Assembly (NCBI GenBank): GCA_013178185.1
Contig: JABLXC010000012.1
Coordinates: 19,899 to 83,898 of the forward strand
Direction: 5' to 3'
DNA from: Anaerolineae bacterium
Lineage (GTDB): Bacteria; Chloroflexota; Anaerolineae; Anaerolineales; Anaerolineaceae
Length of the DNA: 64,000 bases
Shown: positions 17,229 to 25,356 of the stretch, piece by piece
How the letters are laid out: every line of letters begins with the position of its first letter
Position numbering within the stretch: the stretch's first letter is position 1
Notes under the pieces: generated by a model
What the model was told of the DNA's origin: nothing
The model's input: only the letters and a program-made list of their open reading frames with translations
Database searches by the model: none
Position numbers and translations under genes: made by a program

Positions 17229-18412
17229 GAGACCGCATTAAAACGCTCGTGCTGGACGCCAACGGGTTTGGCTGGAAGCCGATCGTCGCCGACACAATCA
17301 TGCAAGGGATCCTCGGTATTCGAGATGAGTCTCAACTTCCGCTATGGGCCGGCAAGATTTCCCTTCTCCGCCGTGCGGCGCGCCAGCACTATGAGGCGCT
17401 TTCCTATGTCATGGATTGGCGCGAGGAACTGGAACACGCCCCGGAATTGGATGTAGAGGTATGCAATATCAACAATTTGCTGGAGTACAAGAAATCCCAA
17501 GAATCCTTGTTGCACTATCCGCTGGTGATCATCCTCCATTCTGCCGCCGGTGATAGTATGACCTTGCTGATGCGAGCCATTCGCTGGTTTCAAAAACGAC
17601 GCGGTAAGGTCATCATGTTTATCGGCAACGAATACGATCTTTTGGATAAAAAGATCAGATTTATTCAGGAAACGGGTGTCGAATATATCTGCAGCCAGCT
17701 TCCCGAATCGGCGGCTCGCTGGCTGTATGCGGAATGCACGAGCAGCAAATTGCTGGCGATGCCTCATGCGCTTAACCCCAGGCTGTACCATCCTGGGCAA
17801 GGTCAAGAACGCGTGATCGAATTAGGGTTTCGCGGCGCCAGGTATCCTTTGTTTATCGGAGATACTGAGCGCAACGACTTACTCGATTATTTCCAACGCA
17901 ACGCCCCCGCGCTGGGATTGAAAATAGATTTTGGTTATAAAACCATCCGGCGGGGCGAATGGTCCAACTTTTTACGCAGTTGCCAGGCGGTGGTGGGCGC
18001 TGAGGCTGGCACCTATTACCTGGATAAGTATGGGCGCGCCATTACGGCCGCCAGGTTGTACCAGCGCTCCCATCCCTATGCGAGTTCTCAAGAAATTTAC
18101 GACCGCTTTTTCAAGACCCTTTCGAATTATGTTTCGGGAAAAAGTATCTCTTCGCGGCATTTTGAGCCAATCGGTACCAAGACCTGCCAGGTTTTATTAG
18201 AAGGCGATTACAACGGCATACTCAAAGCGGATGAACACTATATCAAAATCAATAAGGATAGATCGAATATCGAGGATGTCATCTGGCGTTTGCGGGATGA
18301 GGACTATCGCCGCCAAATGGTTGACCGAACCTATGATTATGTGATGCAGAATCACACCTATGCCCACCGTATCCTCAGGTTGGTTCAAATTCTAGAACAG
18401 GATGGCTTGTAA
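17225..18412 (+). CDS. CgeB-like glycosyltransferase family protein, copy 2
   Basis: 395 residues, paralogous to the protein at 12366. The shared C-terminal block starts with EIYDRFFKTL, then ISSRHFE at residue 308, CQVLLEGDYNGIL, HYIKINKDRSN and VIWRLRDEDY. The N-terminal half is a Rossmann-like domain (VIILHSAAGDSM, VIMFIGNEYDLL) without close similarity to copy 1. No signal peptide or membrane helix is seen. It overlaps the upstream SDR by 4 bases and the downstream GT4 gene by 11 bases. Donor and acceptor are unknown. Confidence 0.65.
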   Translation: MRDRIKTLVLDANGFGWKPIVADTIMQGILGIRDESQLPLWAGKISLLRRAARQHYEALSYVMDWREELEHAPELDVEVCNINNLLEYKKSQESLLHYPLVIILHSAAGDSMTLLMRAIRWFQKRRGKVIMFIGNEYDLLDKKIRFIQETGVEYICSQLPESAARWLYAECTSSKLLAMPHALNPRLYHPGQGQERVIELGFRGARYPLFIGDTERNDLLDYFQRNAPALGLKIDFGYKTIRRGEWSNFLRSCQAVVGAEAGTYYLDKYGRAITAARLYQRSHPYASSQEIYDRFFKTLSNYVSGKSISSRHFEPIGTKTCQVLLEGDYNGILKADEHYIKINKDRSNIEDVIWRLRDEDYRRQMVDRTYDYVMQNHTYAHRILRLVQILEQDGL

Positions 18413-19598
18413 AATTGTGATCGGGACGCAACGCGCCGGCAGCGCAAAAATAAGGGTTGCTTTTCTGATCCGTTCTTTGGAATTCGGTGGGGCAGAACGC
18501 CAGCTGGTCGCGCTGGTGACCCGGATGGACAGGCAGCGTTTCGAGCCGCTGGCGCTTTGCTTTTACCCCGGCGGCGAATTTGAACAGGAAATAAAAGAAG
18601 CCGGAGTCCCTCTTATGGCGCTCGGTAAAGCTGGACGCTGGGACTGGCTGCGGTTTTTCATCCGGTTAGTACGGAAACTCAAAGAGATCCGGCCGCACAT
18701 CGTGCATGGCTACCTGGAAACCCCTAATATCCTGAGTGTGCTGGCCAGGCCGTTTTTGCCTGGCGTGCGAGTGGTCTTTGGCCTGCGCGCTTCGGATATG
18801 GAGCTCCAGCACTATCCCTGGGCGATCCGCCTGCCTTATCACATCCAGCCTCGCCTGGCAAGGTGGGCAGATTTCTGCATCGCTAACTCTGACGCCGGAA
18901 AGGCTTTTTGGCGCAGCAAAGGCATTCCGGAGGAGAAAATCGCCGTCATTTTAAATGGCATTGACACTCAAAAGTTCTCTCCAAATCGTTCCGGCGCGGC
19001 TTTGCTTCGCCGCCGGTGGGGCATCCCCGTTGGATCTCAGGTGGTGGGAGCGGTTGGCCGTCTCGATCCTCAAAAAGGGTGCGAGGTCTTCATTGAAGCG
19101 GCTTCGATCTTGCTTCTTGAAAAGCCGGAAGTTTATTTGATCTGGGTTGGGGATGGTTCGCCAGCCTATCGCGAGGAGCTGTTCCGGCTGGCGCGTTCGT
19201 TTGGAATTTCGGAGCGGTTGATTTGGCTGGGCGCACGTCCGGATGTGGTGGACGTGTATCAAACCCTGGATGTTTTCTGCTCGCCTTCCAGTTATGGAGA
19301 AGGCTTTCCCAATACCCTGGCCGAAGCCATGGCGTGCGGGCTGCCTTGTGTGGCTACCGCTGTGGGGGATGCTCCATTGATCCTGGGCGACGCTGGTTTC
19401 ATTGTCCGGCGGCGCGATCCGCAGGCGTTGGCGGCGGCATTGCAGCGCCTGCTCGACTTACCGCCAGAGGAGAGACGGCAGATGGGGGCGCGCTCTCGGG
19501 CACGCATCGTTGAGAACTACTCGATGGAGAAGATGGTAACTGCCACCCAGGACGCTCTGGCGGCGCTGGTTGGCGGCTCTATCTGCCTGGCGGGTTGA
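18402..19598 (+). CDS. Glycosyltransferase family 4
   Basis: 398 residues, GT-B fold. N-terminal FLIRSLEFGGAERQLV binds the acceptor side; the C-terminal domain has VGAVGRLDPQKG, the donor-binding region around WVGDGS, and the E-x7-E motif in GEGFPNTLAEAMACGLP. This retaining family transfers a hexose-type sugar from a nucleotide donor to a lipid-linked glycan at the cytoplasmic face. An ATG at 18402 gives an 11-base overlap with the previous gene; a GTG at 18417 is also possible. Sugar specificity cannot be assigned. Confidence 0.85.
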   Translation: MACKIVIGTQRAGSAKIRVAFLIRSLEFGGAERQLVALVTRMDRQRFEPLALCFYPGGEFEQEIKEAGVPLMALGKAGRWDWLRFFIRLVRKLKEIRPHIVHGYLETPNILSVLARPFLPGVRVVFGLRASDMELQHYPWAIRLPYHIQPRLARWADFCIANSDAGKAFWRSKGIPEEKIAVILNGIDTQKFSPNRSGAALLRRRWGIPVGSQVVGAVGRLDPQKGCEVFIEAASILLLEKPEVYLIWVGDGSPAYREELFRLARSFGISERLIWLGARPDVVDVYQTLDVFCSPSSYGEGFPNTLAEAMACGLPCVATAVGDAPLILGDAGFIVRRRDPQALAAALQRLLDLPPEERRQMGARSRARIVENYSMEKMVTATQDALAALVGGSICLAG

Positions 19599-19663
19599 AA
19601 GGTTTTATGATTTTTTCAACTTTCGGGGGCGAAACCGCAAACCCGGATAAACAATGAGGCAGT

Positions 19664-20944
19664 ATGAACTTTGAGAAGATTTGCGTTTTAGGTTTGGGGT
19701 ATATTGGCCTGCCGACCGCCGCCACACTGGCCGGGAAGGGTGTTCAGGTGATCGGGGTGGACGTTGATGCGCGGGTGGTCAACGGCTTGCAAAACGGACA
19801 TGTTCATATTCATGAAGAAGGATTGAATACGCTGGTGTTGTCAGCCTTGCAATCCGGACGCCTGACCATCCGTAGCGCGCCTGAAAAAGCCGACGCCTTT
19901 ATCATCACTGTTCCGACCCCGTTTTTTGAGGACAAGCGCGCCGATATGCGTGCCGTCATCCGCGCGGCCGAATCCATCGCGTCGGTCCTGGCACATGGCA
20001 ACCTTGTCGTACTGGAGTCGACCTCTCCCCCCAGAACTACTCGCGAGCTAATTGTTCCCATTCTCGAACGCTCTGGCCTCAAAGCTGGTCAGGATTTTTA
20101 TGTTGTCTATTCGCCCGAACGCGTCCTGCCTGGCCAGATTCTGCGTGAACTGGTCGAAAACGCCCGCGTGATCGGGGGGATTGACCTGGCCTCAGCGCAG
20201 GCGGGCGAGGGTCTCTATCGTATTTTTGTCAGAGGCCAAATTGTGTTGACCGATTGCACCACAGCCGAGATGATTAAGCTGATGGAAAATACTTATCGCG
20301 ATATCAATATCGCCATTGCGAACGAATTTTCCCGCCTGGCGGACTATTTTGGCATTGACGTTTGGGAAGCAGTGAGGATCGCCAACTTGCACCCGCGAGT
20401 CAACATCCTGCAACCCGGCCCCGGCGTGGGTGGACATTGCATAAGCGTTGATCCATGGTTTCTGGTGGAAGCGGCCCCTCATCTTACCCCACTCATCCGA
20501 ACAGCCCGCCAGGTCAACGATGCCCAACCGCGCTATGTGTTTCAGCTGGTCGAGCGAGCGGCTGGCGGTTCACTGGCAGGCAGACGAATTGGAGCGCTGG
20601 GTCTTTCGTATAAAGCCAACGTGGATGATCTGCGGGAAAGCCCTGCTATCCAGGCCGCCTGTCTTTTGAAAGAAGCTGGCGCTGATGTTGTCGCTTACGA
20701 GCCCAATAAGCCCAATGCCATCCTGGAGGGCATAAAAACCGTTGATGCGCTACAGCCAGTTCTCGACCATGCAGAGCTGTTGCTGTTGCTGGTTGGGCAC
20801 GATGCGTTCCGCCAGTTGCATCCGCAAGAGCTGGCGCGACGAACACAAGCCCGTTTGCTGGTGGACTGTGTCAATGCCTGGACGGATCCTGCCTGGCAGA
20901 GAGCTGGGTTTGAAGTGCATCGCCTTGGTGTGCGAAAGGATTGA
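19664..20944 (+). CDS. wecC: UDP-N-acetyl-D-mannosamine dehydrogenase-like (WecC type)
   Basis: 426 residues. NAD motif LGLGYIGLPTAATLAGKG, ENTYRDINIAIANEFSRLA, and catalytic Cys259 in GPGVGGHCISVDPWFLVE, the WecC/TuaD-like form of the active site. It would oxidise UDP-ManNAc (or a related UDP-HexNAc) to the uronate. Together with the 2-epimerase at 1815 it could make UDP-ManNAcA, so the locus may supply two uronic acids. It is only distantly related to the dehydrogenase at 5600. A 65-base gap precedes it, so it may start a sub-operon. The TTGA overlap couples it to the next glycosyltransferase. Confidence 0.82.
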   Translation: MNFEKICVLGLGYIGLPTAATLAGKGVQVIGVDVDARVVNGLQNGHVHIHEEGLNTLVLSALQSGRLTIRSAPEKADAFIITVPTPFFEDKRADMRAVIRAAESIASVLAHGNLVVLESTSPPRTTRELIVPILERSGLKAGQDFYVVYSPERVLPGQILRELVENARVIGGIDLASAQAGEGLYRIFVRGQIVLTDCTTAEMIKLMENTYRDINIAIANEFSRLADYFGIDVWEAVRIANLHPRVNILQPGPGVGGHCISVDPWFLVEAAPHLTPLIRTARQVNDAQPRYVFQLVERAAGGSLAGRRIGALGLSYKANVDDLRESPAIQAACLLKEAGADVVAYEPNKPNAILEGIKTVDALQPVLDHAELLLLLVGHDAFRQLHPQELARRTQARLLVDCVNAWTDPAWQRAGFEVHRLGVRKD

Positions 20945-22083
20945 CCACCCTGCCCTTCGATCAACGAATGACTAACGCGATATCTGAATCTGCCCCTGCT
21001 CGCATTGCACTTTTTTTGCCCGACCTTCGCCCCGGGGGCGCCGAACGAGTCATGCTGCAGCTTGCTGGCGGATTTGTTGATGCTGGCCACGAAGTGGACC
21101 TGGTGGTGGTGCATGTGATCGGCGCATTGGCGAATGAAGTCCCACCTGAGGTACGCCTGGTCAGCCTCAACGCTCGCAGCGAATACACCTGCCTCCCCAG
21201 TTTGTTGCGTTACCTGCGCCAGAATAACCCTAGCGCTTTGCTCTCGACCATGATTCTCGCCAATTGGGTGGTTGTTCTGGCGGTCCGGTTGGCGGGCTGC
21301 CAGACCCGGGTAGTTCTAAGAGCCGCTACAACGCTTTCCCGCCAGTGGCGTTCTTCCGTTTTTAAGAAATGGCTGGAACGCGTTCTTGTTCACCTGCTCT
21401 ATCCGCACTCGGACGGCATCGTAGCTGTTTCGCAAGGCGTTGCTCAAGATCTGACATCATACGCCGGCGTGCCAGCCAGCCATATTCGTGTGATCCCCAA
21501 CCCGTTGATTTCAGAAGCGCTGCTCCAAAGATCTTTCCAACCCCTTCCGCCCGGCGTTGAACTTCCCGCTTCATCGCCGCTCATCCTGTCTGCCGGACGC
21601 CTGGAACCCGAAAAAGATTTTCCAACGTTGTTGCGCGCCTTTGCAATACTTCGCCAACAAAGACCGGCTCGCTTGATCATCCTGGGAGAAGGGAGAGAAC
21701 GCCAGGCGCTTGAAGCGTTGATCGAATCGCTGGGAATTTCGGGAGAAGTGCAACTGGCCGGCTATGTGCAAAATCCGTTAGCATATATGCGCAAAGCCAG
21801 CGCGTTTGTCCTTTCTTCGACCTGGGAAGGATTGCCCAATGTGCTGATCGAAGCGATGGCGTGTGGTTGCCCGGTGATCAGCACCGATTGTCTCAGTGGC
21901 CCTTCGGAGATTCTCAATGGTGGTCAGTACGGCCATCTGGTGCCTGTTGGGGATGTGCAGGGAATTGCGGATGCCCTCCGGTCCGTGCTGGATGGCGAGA
22001 AGCGCCTGCCGCCGCCGGAGTGGCTGGAACAATACCGGGTAGACCGGGTTGTGCAGCAGTATCTTGATACCCTGGGCCTGTAG
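20941..22083 (+). CDS. Glycosyltransferase family 4
   Basis: 380 residues. N-terminal LFLPDLRPGGAERVML, nucleotide-binding region LSAGRLEPEKDFPTLL, ILGEGRERQALE, and the E-x7-E motif in WEGLPNVLIEAMACGCP; the following STDCLSGPSEIL pattern resembles GalNAc/GlcNAc-type GT4 enzymes of O-antigen loci. The TTG at 20941 overlaps the dehydrogenase stop; an ATG at 20968 is an alternative, and neither has a well-spaced ribosome binding site. It probably adds one residue of the repeat unit on the cytoplasmic side. Confidence 0.84.
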   Translation: MTTLPFDQRMTNAISESAPARIALFLPDLRPGGAERVMLQLAGGFVDAGHEVDLVVVHVIGALANEVPPEVRLVSLNARSEYTCLPSLLRYLRQNNPSALLSTMILANWVVVLAVRLAGCQTRVVLRAATTLSRQWRSSVFKKWLERVLVHLLYPHSDGIVAVSQGVAQDLTSYAGVPASHIRVIPNPLISEALLQRSFQPLPPGVELPASSPLILSAGRLEPEKDFPTLLRAFAILRQQRPARLIILGEGRERQALEALIESLGISGEVQLAGYVQNPLAYMRKASAFVLSSTWEGLPNVLIEAMACGCPVISTDCLSGPSEILNGGQYGHLVPVGDVQGIADALRSVLDGEKRLPPPEWLEQYRVDRVVQQYLDTLGL

Positions 22084-22106
22084 CTGGGAATTATAAGAAG
22101 GTCATG

Positions 22107-24026
22107 ATGTGTGGTATTGCCGGTTTTTTAGATCCTTCCTGTCAGTGGAACGCGTTGGAACTGCGAGCCCTTGCTTCAGGCATGGCAGACGCCATCCGGC
22201 ATCGCGGCCCAGATGACAGCGGCGTTTGGGCGGATGAAGAAAGCGGCTTATCCCTGGGGTTTCGCCGCCTGGCAATCCTGGATCTTTCCCCAACCGGTCG
22301 CCAGCCGATGCTCTCCGCAGATGAACGATACGTGCTCGTTTTCAATGGCGAAATTTACAACCATGAAGAATTGCGTGACCAGCTTCGAGGGTATGGTCAT
22401 TCTTTTCGCGGTCGTTCGGATACCGAGGTAATCCTGGCTGGGGTGGGGCAGTGGGGATTGTTCCCGGCGGTTGAACGACTGAATGGGATGTTTGCTTTTG
22501 CATTGTGGGATCGCCCCCAGCGGCGGCTGTTCCTGGCGCGCGATCGCATGGGAATTAAACCGCTCTATTACGGTTGGTCCGGCGGCGTTTTTTTGTTTGG
22601 CTCTGAGTTGAAAGCCATGCGAAAACACCCTGCCTTCACCACTGATGTTGATCCTGATGCGCTGGCGCTGCTCTTACGTTATGGCTATATTCCGGCGCCT
22701 CACTCCATTTATCAGGGCATCTATAAACTTCTGCCGGGGACTGTGCTGGAAATATCGCCGGAAGGCGTAGTCGGTCAACCCCAGGCGTTTTGGTCGGCCC
22801 GCCAGGCTGCCGTTCGGGGTGTGTTGCAGCCTTTTACCGGCAGCGAGTCGGAAGCGGTCGAGCAGTTGGATGCTCTGCTACGGGACTCCGTTCGCCTTCG
22901 AATGATTGCCGATGTCCCATTAGGCGCTTTTCTTTCTGGCGGCATCGATTCCTCCACCATCGTAGCGCAGATGCAGGTGCAAAGCAGCCGTCCGGTTAAG
23001 ACATTTACCATCGGATTTGCCGAACCAGGTTTTAACGAAGCAGATCATGCCAGGGCTGTTGCCAGATACTTGCAAACTGAGCATACGGAACTGGTTGTCA
23101 CCCCAAAAGAAACGCTGGAGGTTATCCCCCTGCTCCCTGAACTGTACGATGAGCCTTTCGCCGATTCCTCTCAAATCCCAACTTTTTTGGTCTCTCGCCT
23201 GGCGCGCCAGCATGTTACCGTCAGCCTTTCAGGCGATGGCGGCGATGAACTCTTTGCCGGCTATAATCGCTATCCGGGTTGTAGCCGCCTGTGGAGAGGT
23301 GTGGGCTGGGCCCCCCGGCCACTCCGCCTGCTGGCAAAAGGCGTGTTAGATACTCTGGCGACTGCTGGCCTTCAGCGGACTGGTTTGCCCGCTGCGTTTC
23401 AAAAAGCGCTGCGCGACCGCCGAGTGTTATCCGCCGCCACTTCGCAGGCACTCTACCATCGCTTTATCTCTTTGTGGGAACATCCTAATGCCCTCTTGTT
23501 GAGAGGGATGGAACCATTGACCAATCTCACCGATCAGAGTTGCTGGCCGCCGGAGTTAGACTTTGAGCATTGGATGATGTACATGGATTTGGTCACTTAC
23601 TTGCCGGATGACATCCTGGTAAAAATGGACCGCGCCAGCATGGCCGTCAGCCTGGAAGCCCGAGCTCCGCTGCTGGATGATCATCGCCTGATCGAGTTCG
23701 CCTGGCGCATTCCGCTTGCCATGAAAATCCGGGACGGGCGCGGCAAATGGCTGCTGCGACAGGTTTTATACCGCTACGTCCCCGCGGAGCTGGTAGAGCG
23801 CCCCAAGCAGGGCTTTATGGTGCCGCTCGCGGACTGGCTGCGAGGCCCCTTGCGTCCGTGGGTTGAGTCTCAGTTCGATCAAAAGCGCCTGGAGCAGGAG
23901 GGATTCTTTGACGCCGCTTTACTCCGTGCTCAATGGCGGCAACATCTGGAGGGAAAACGCTCTTTGCCGATGGAACTGTGGGCGGCGTTGATGTTCCAGT
24001 CCTGGCTGGAGCGTTCCCGCCAATAA
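22107..24026 (+). CDS. asnB: Asparagine synthetase (glutamine-hydrolysing) / glutamine amidotransferase
   Basis: 639 residues from the second ATG of an ATGATG pair, which puts Cys at position 2 (MCGIAGF) as the glutaminase nucleophile. The class II amidotransferase domain shows RHRGPDDSG and FNGEIYNH; the synthetase domain has the PP-loop FLSGGIDSSTI (~residue 274), SGDGGDELFAGYNRY, and VERPKQGFMVPLADWL. It transfers glutamine-derived ammonia to an ATP-activated carboxylate, classically aspartate. Placement inside a polysaccharide locus means it may instead amidate a uronic acid; many such loci carry AsnB-like genes. SD AGAAGG precedes it. Compare the glutaminase-less homologue at 13714. Confidence 0.88.
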   Translation: MCGIAGFLDPSCQWNALELRALASGMADAIRHRGPDDSGVWADEESGLSLGFRRLAILDLSPTGRQPMLSADERYVLVFNGEIYNHEELRDQLRGYGHSFRGRSDTEVILAGVGQWGLFPAVERLNGMFAFALWDRPQRRLFLARDRMGIKPLYYGWSGGVFLFGSELKAMRKHPAFTTDVDPDALALLLRYGYIPAPHSIYQGIYKLLPGTVLEISPEGVVGQPQAFWSARQAAVRGVLQPFTGSESEAVEQLDALLRDSVRLRMIADVPLGAFLSGGIDSSTIVAQMQVQSSRPVKTFTIGFAEPGFNEADHARAVARYLQTEHTELVVTPKETLEVIPLLPELYDEPFADSSQIPTFLVSRLARQHVTVSLSGDGGDELFAGYNRYPGCSRLWRGVGWAPRPLRLLAKGVLDTLATAGLQRTGLPAAFQKALRDRRVLSAATSQALYHRFISLWEHPNALLLRGMEPLTNLTDQSCWPPELDFEHWMMYMDLVTYLPDDILVKMDRASMAVSLEARAPLLDDHRLIEFAWRIPLAMKIRDGRGKWLLRQVLYRYVPAELVERPKQGFMVPLADWLRGPLRPWVESQFDQKRLEQEGFFDAALLRAQWRQHLEGKRSLPMELWAALMFQSWLERSRQ

Positions 24027-24127
24027 TCTCCTAATCCCTCCAAACGGTTGACGGTATTTTCGTGGTTGGGGTAAAAAAAATCAGGACTGGCTTCTCTGGC
24101 CTGCCTGGCGGGGGCGAAGGCTGAGGA

Positions 24128-24136
24128 TGGTATAAT
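24128..24136 (+). promoter_or_regulatory. Extended -10 promoter
   Basis: TGG followed by a perfect TATAAT (24131-24136) gives an extended -10 element in the 166-base gap after asnB. No -35 match is seen at 17 bases upstream. It would drive the GT4 gene at 24193 and the two genes after it. Confidence 0.5.
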
Positions 24137-24192
24137 TTCTGGCGAGTACACTACACGAAAGGCTTATTGTTTCCAATCAGACAGAATGCTCC

Positions 24193-25356
24193 GTGAATAA
24201 GACAAAACCGCAGGCAATCCTGTTCATCGGAACACAAATGGCGGTGGGCGGCGCTCAAAAAGTGCTCTTGCAACTTGCGGGCTGGTTTCATCAGCGCGGC
24301 TGCCGGGTTATGGCAATATTTTTTTATGACCGCGATAATCTGGCAGCGGCCTGGCAAGCAGAATACCCCTTCCCTGTGGCGGCCCTCGGCAACTGGAGGA
24401 AAGAAAATTCACTTCTGGTTAAAGCCTGGCACCTCGCGCAAAGCCTTTTCCACCTCTTTCGCTTGATGCGGAACGAGCGTTTTTCGTCCGTGTTGGCGTT
24501 TACCCATCATAGCAACCTTCTGGCTCTGCCACTGGCCTGGCTGGCGGGCATCCCGGTTCGCGTTGCTTCTCACCGCGGCCGCATTTTGGGCTTTCCACGC
24601 TGGCAGGAACGTCTGCATGCCTGGATGGTGAACGCTGGTTTTGCTACGGCGCTGGTAGCGGTTTCTCAGCTTGTGCGTCAGCAATCCATTGCAGAGGGTG
24701 TTCGCCCCGACAAGATTGTGGTCATCCCTAACGGTGTTGATCTGCCGGAAATTCAGCCCAACCAGGCAGCTTTGACTCGTAAGGAGGCAGTCCTGGATGA
24801 AGACGCTTTTTTGATCCTCACTGCAGGCCGTTTGTGGGCAGAGAAGGGGCATATTCACCTGGTCAGAGCGATGCCGGAGGTGGTTCGAGCTGTACCAAAG
24901 GTTGTCCTGGCGCTGGCGGGGGAGGGCGTCCTGCGACCAGAACTGGAAGCGGAGGCTCGAAAACTGAAGGTGGAGGATCATCTCCGCTTTTTAGGGGTTC
25001 GTCGTGATGTTTTGAACTGGATGGCAGCCGCTGATTTATTTATTTTGCCCTCCAATTCTGAGGGGATGCCCAACGCGCTTCTGGAAGCGATGGGACTGGG
25101 GCTGCCGGTGATTGCCACCCGAGTGGGCGGCGTGCCTGAGATTATCCAGGACGGTGAAACCGGTTGTCTTGTTCCTCCTCAGGACCCCTCGGCGCTGGCA
25201 GTTGCGATCATCGCGCTCTTGCGCAGCCCCCGAGAGCGGAGGCGACTGGGACAAAATGCGCAGGAGATGATCAGACGAGAATATCAGATGGAAAAGATGT
25301 GCGAACGGTACAAGGCGCTGCTTGAAACAAACTTTTATGAGGAAAGAAATGTTTAG
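24193..25356 (+). CDS. Glycosyltransferase family 4
   Basis: 387 residues from a GTG start without an obvious ribosome binding site. N-terminal FIGTQMAVGGAQKVLLQLA, acceptor region FTHHSNLLAL, donor-domain ILTAGRLWAEKGH, LALAGEGVLRPELE, and the E-x7-E motif in SEGMPNALLEAMGLGLP. It is a normal-length GT-B enzyme acting at the cytoplasmic membrane face. Its own candidate promoter at 24131 and its short overlap with the following membrane protein make these two a separate transcription unit at the end of the locus. Confidence 0.84.
   Translation: MNKTKPQAILFIGTQMAVGGAQKVLLQLAGWFHQRGCRVMAIFFYDRDNLAAAWQAEYPFPVAALGNWRKENSLLVKAWHLAQSLFHLFRLMRNERFSSVLAFTHHSNLLALPLAWLAGIPVRVASHRGRILGFPRWQERLHAWMVNAGFATALVAVSQLVRQQSIAEGVRPDKIVVIPNGVDLPEIQPNQAALTRKEAVLDEDAFLILTAGRLWAEKGHIHLVRAMPEVVRAVPKVVLALAGEGVLRPELEAEARKLKVEDHLRFLGVRRDVLNWMAAADLFILPSNSEGMPNALLEAMGLGLPVIATRVGGVPEIIQDGETGCLVPPQDPSALAVAIIALLRSPRERRRLGQNAQEMIRREYQMEKMCERYKALLETNFYEERNV

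Noticed and set aside
19594..19620. GTTGAAA/TTTCAAC hairpin after the GT4 gene
   Set aside because: The stem is only 7 AT-rich base pairs with a 13-base loop and weak T tract; it may slow transcription but is not a convincing terminator.
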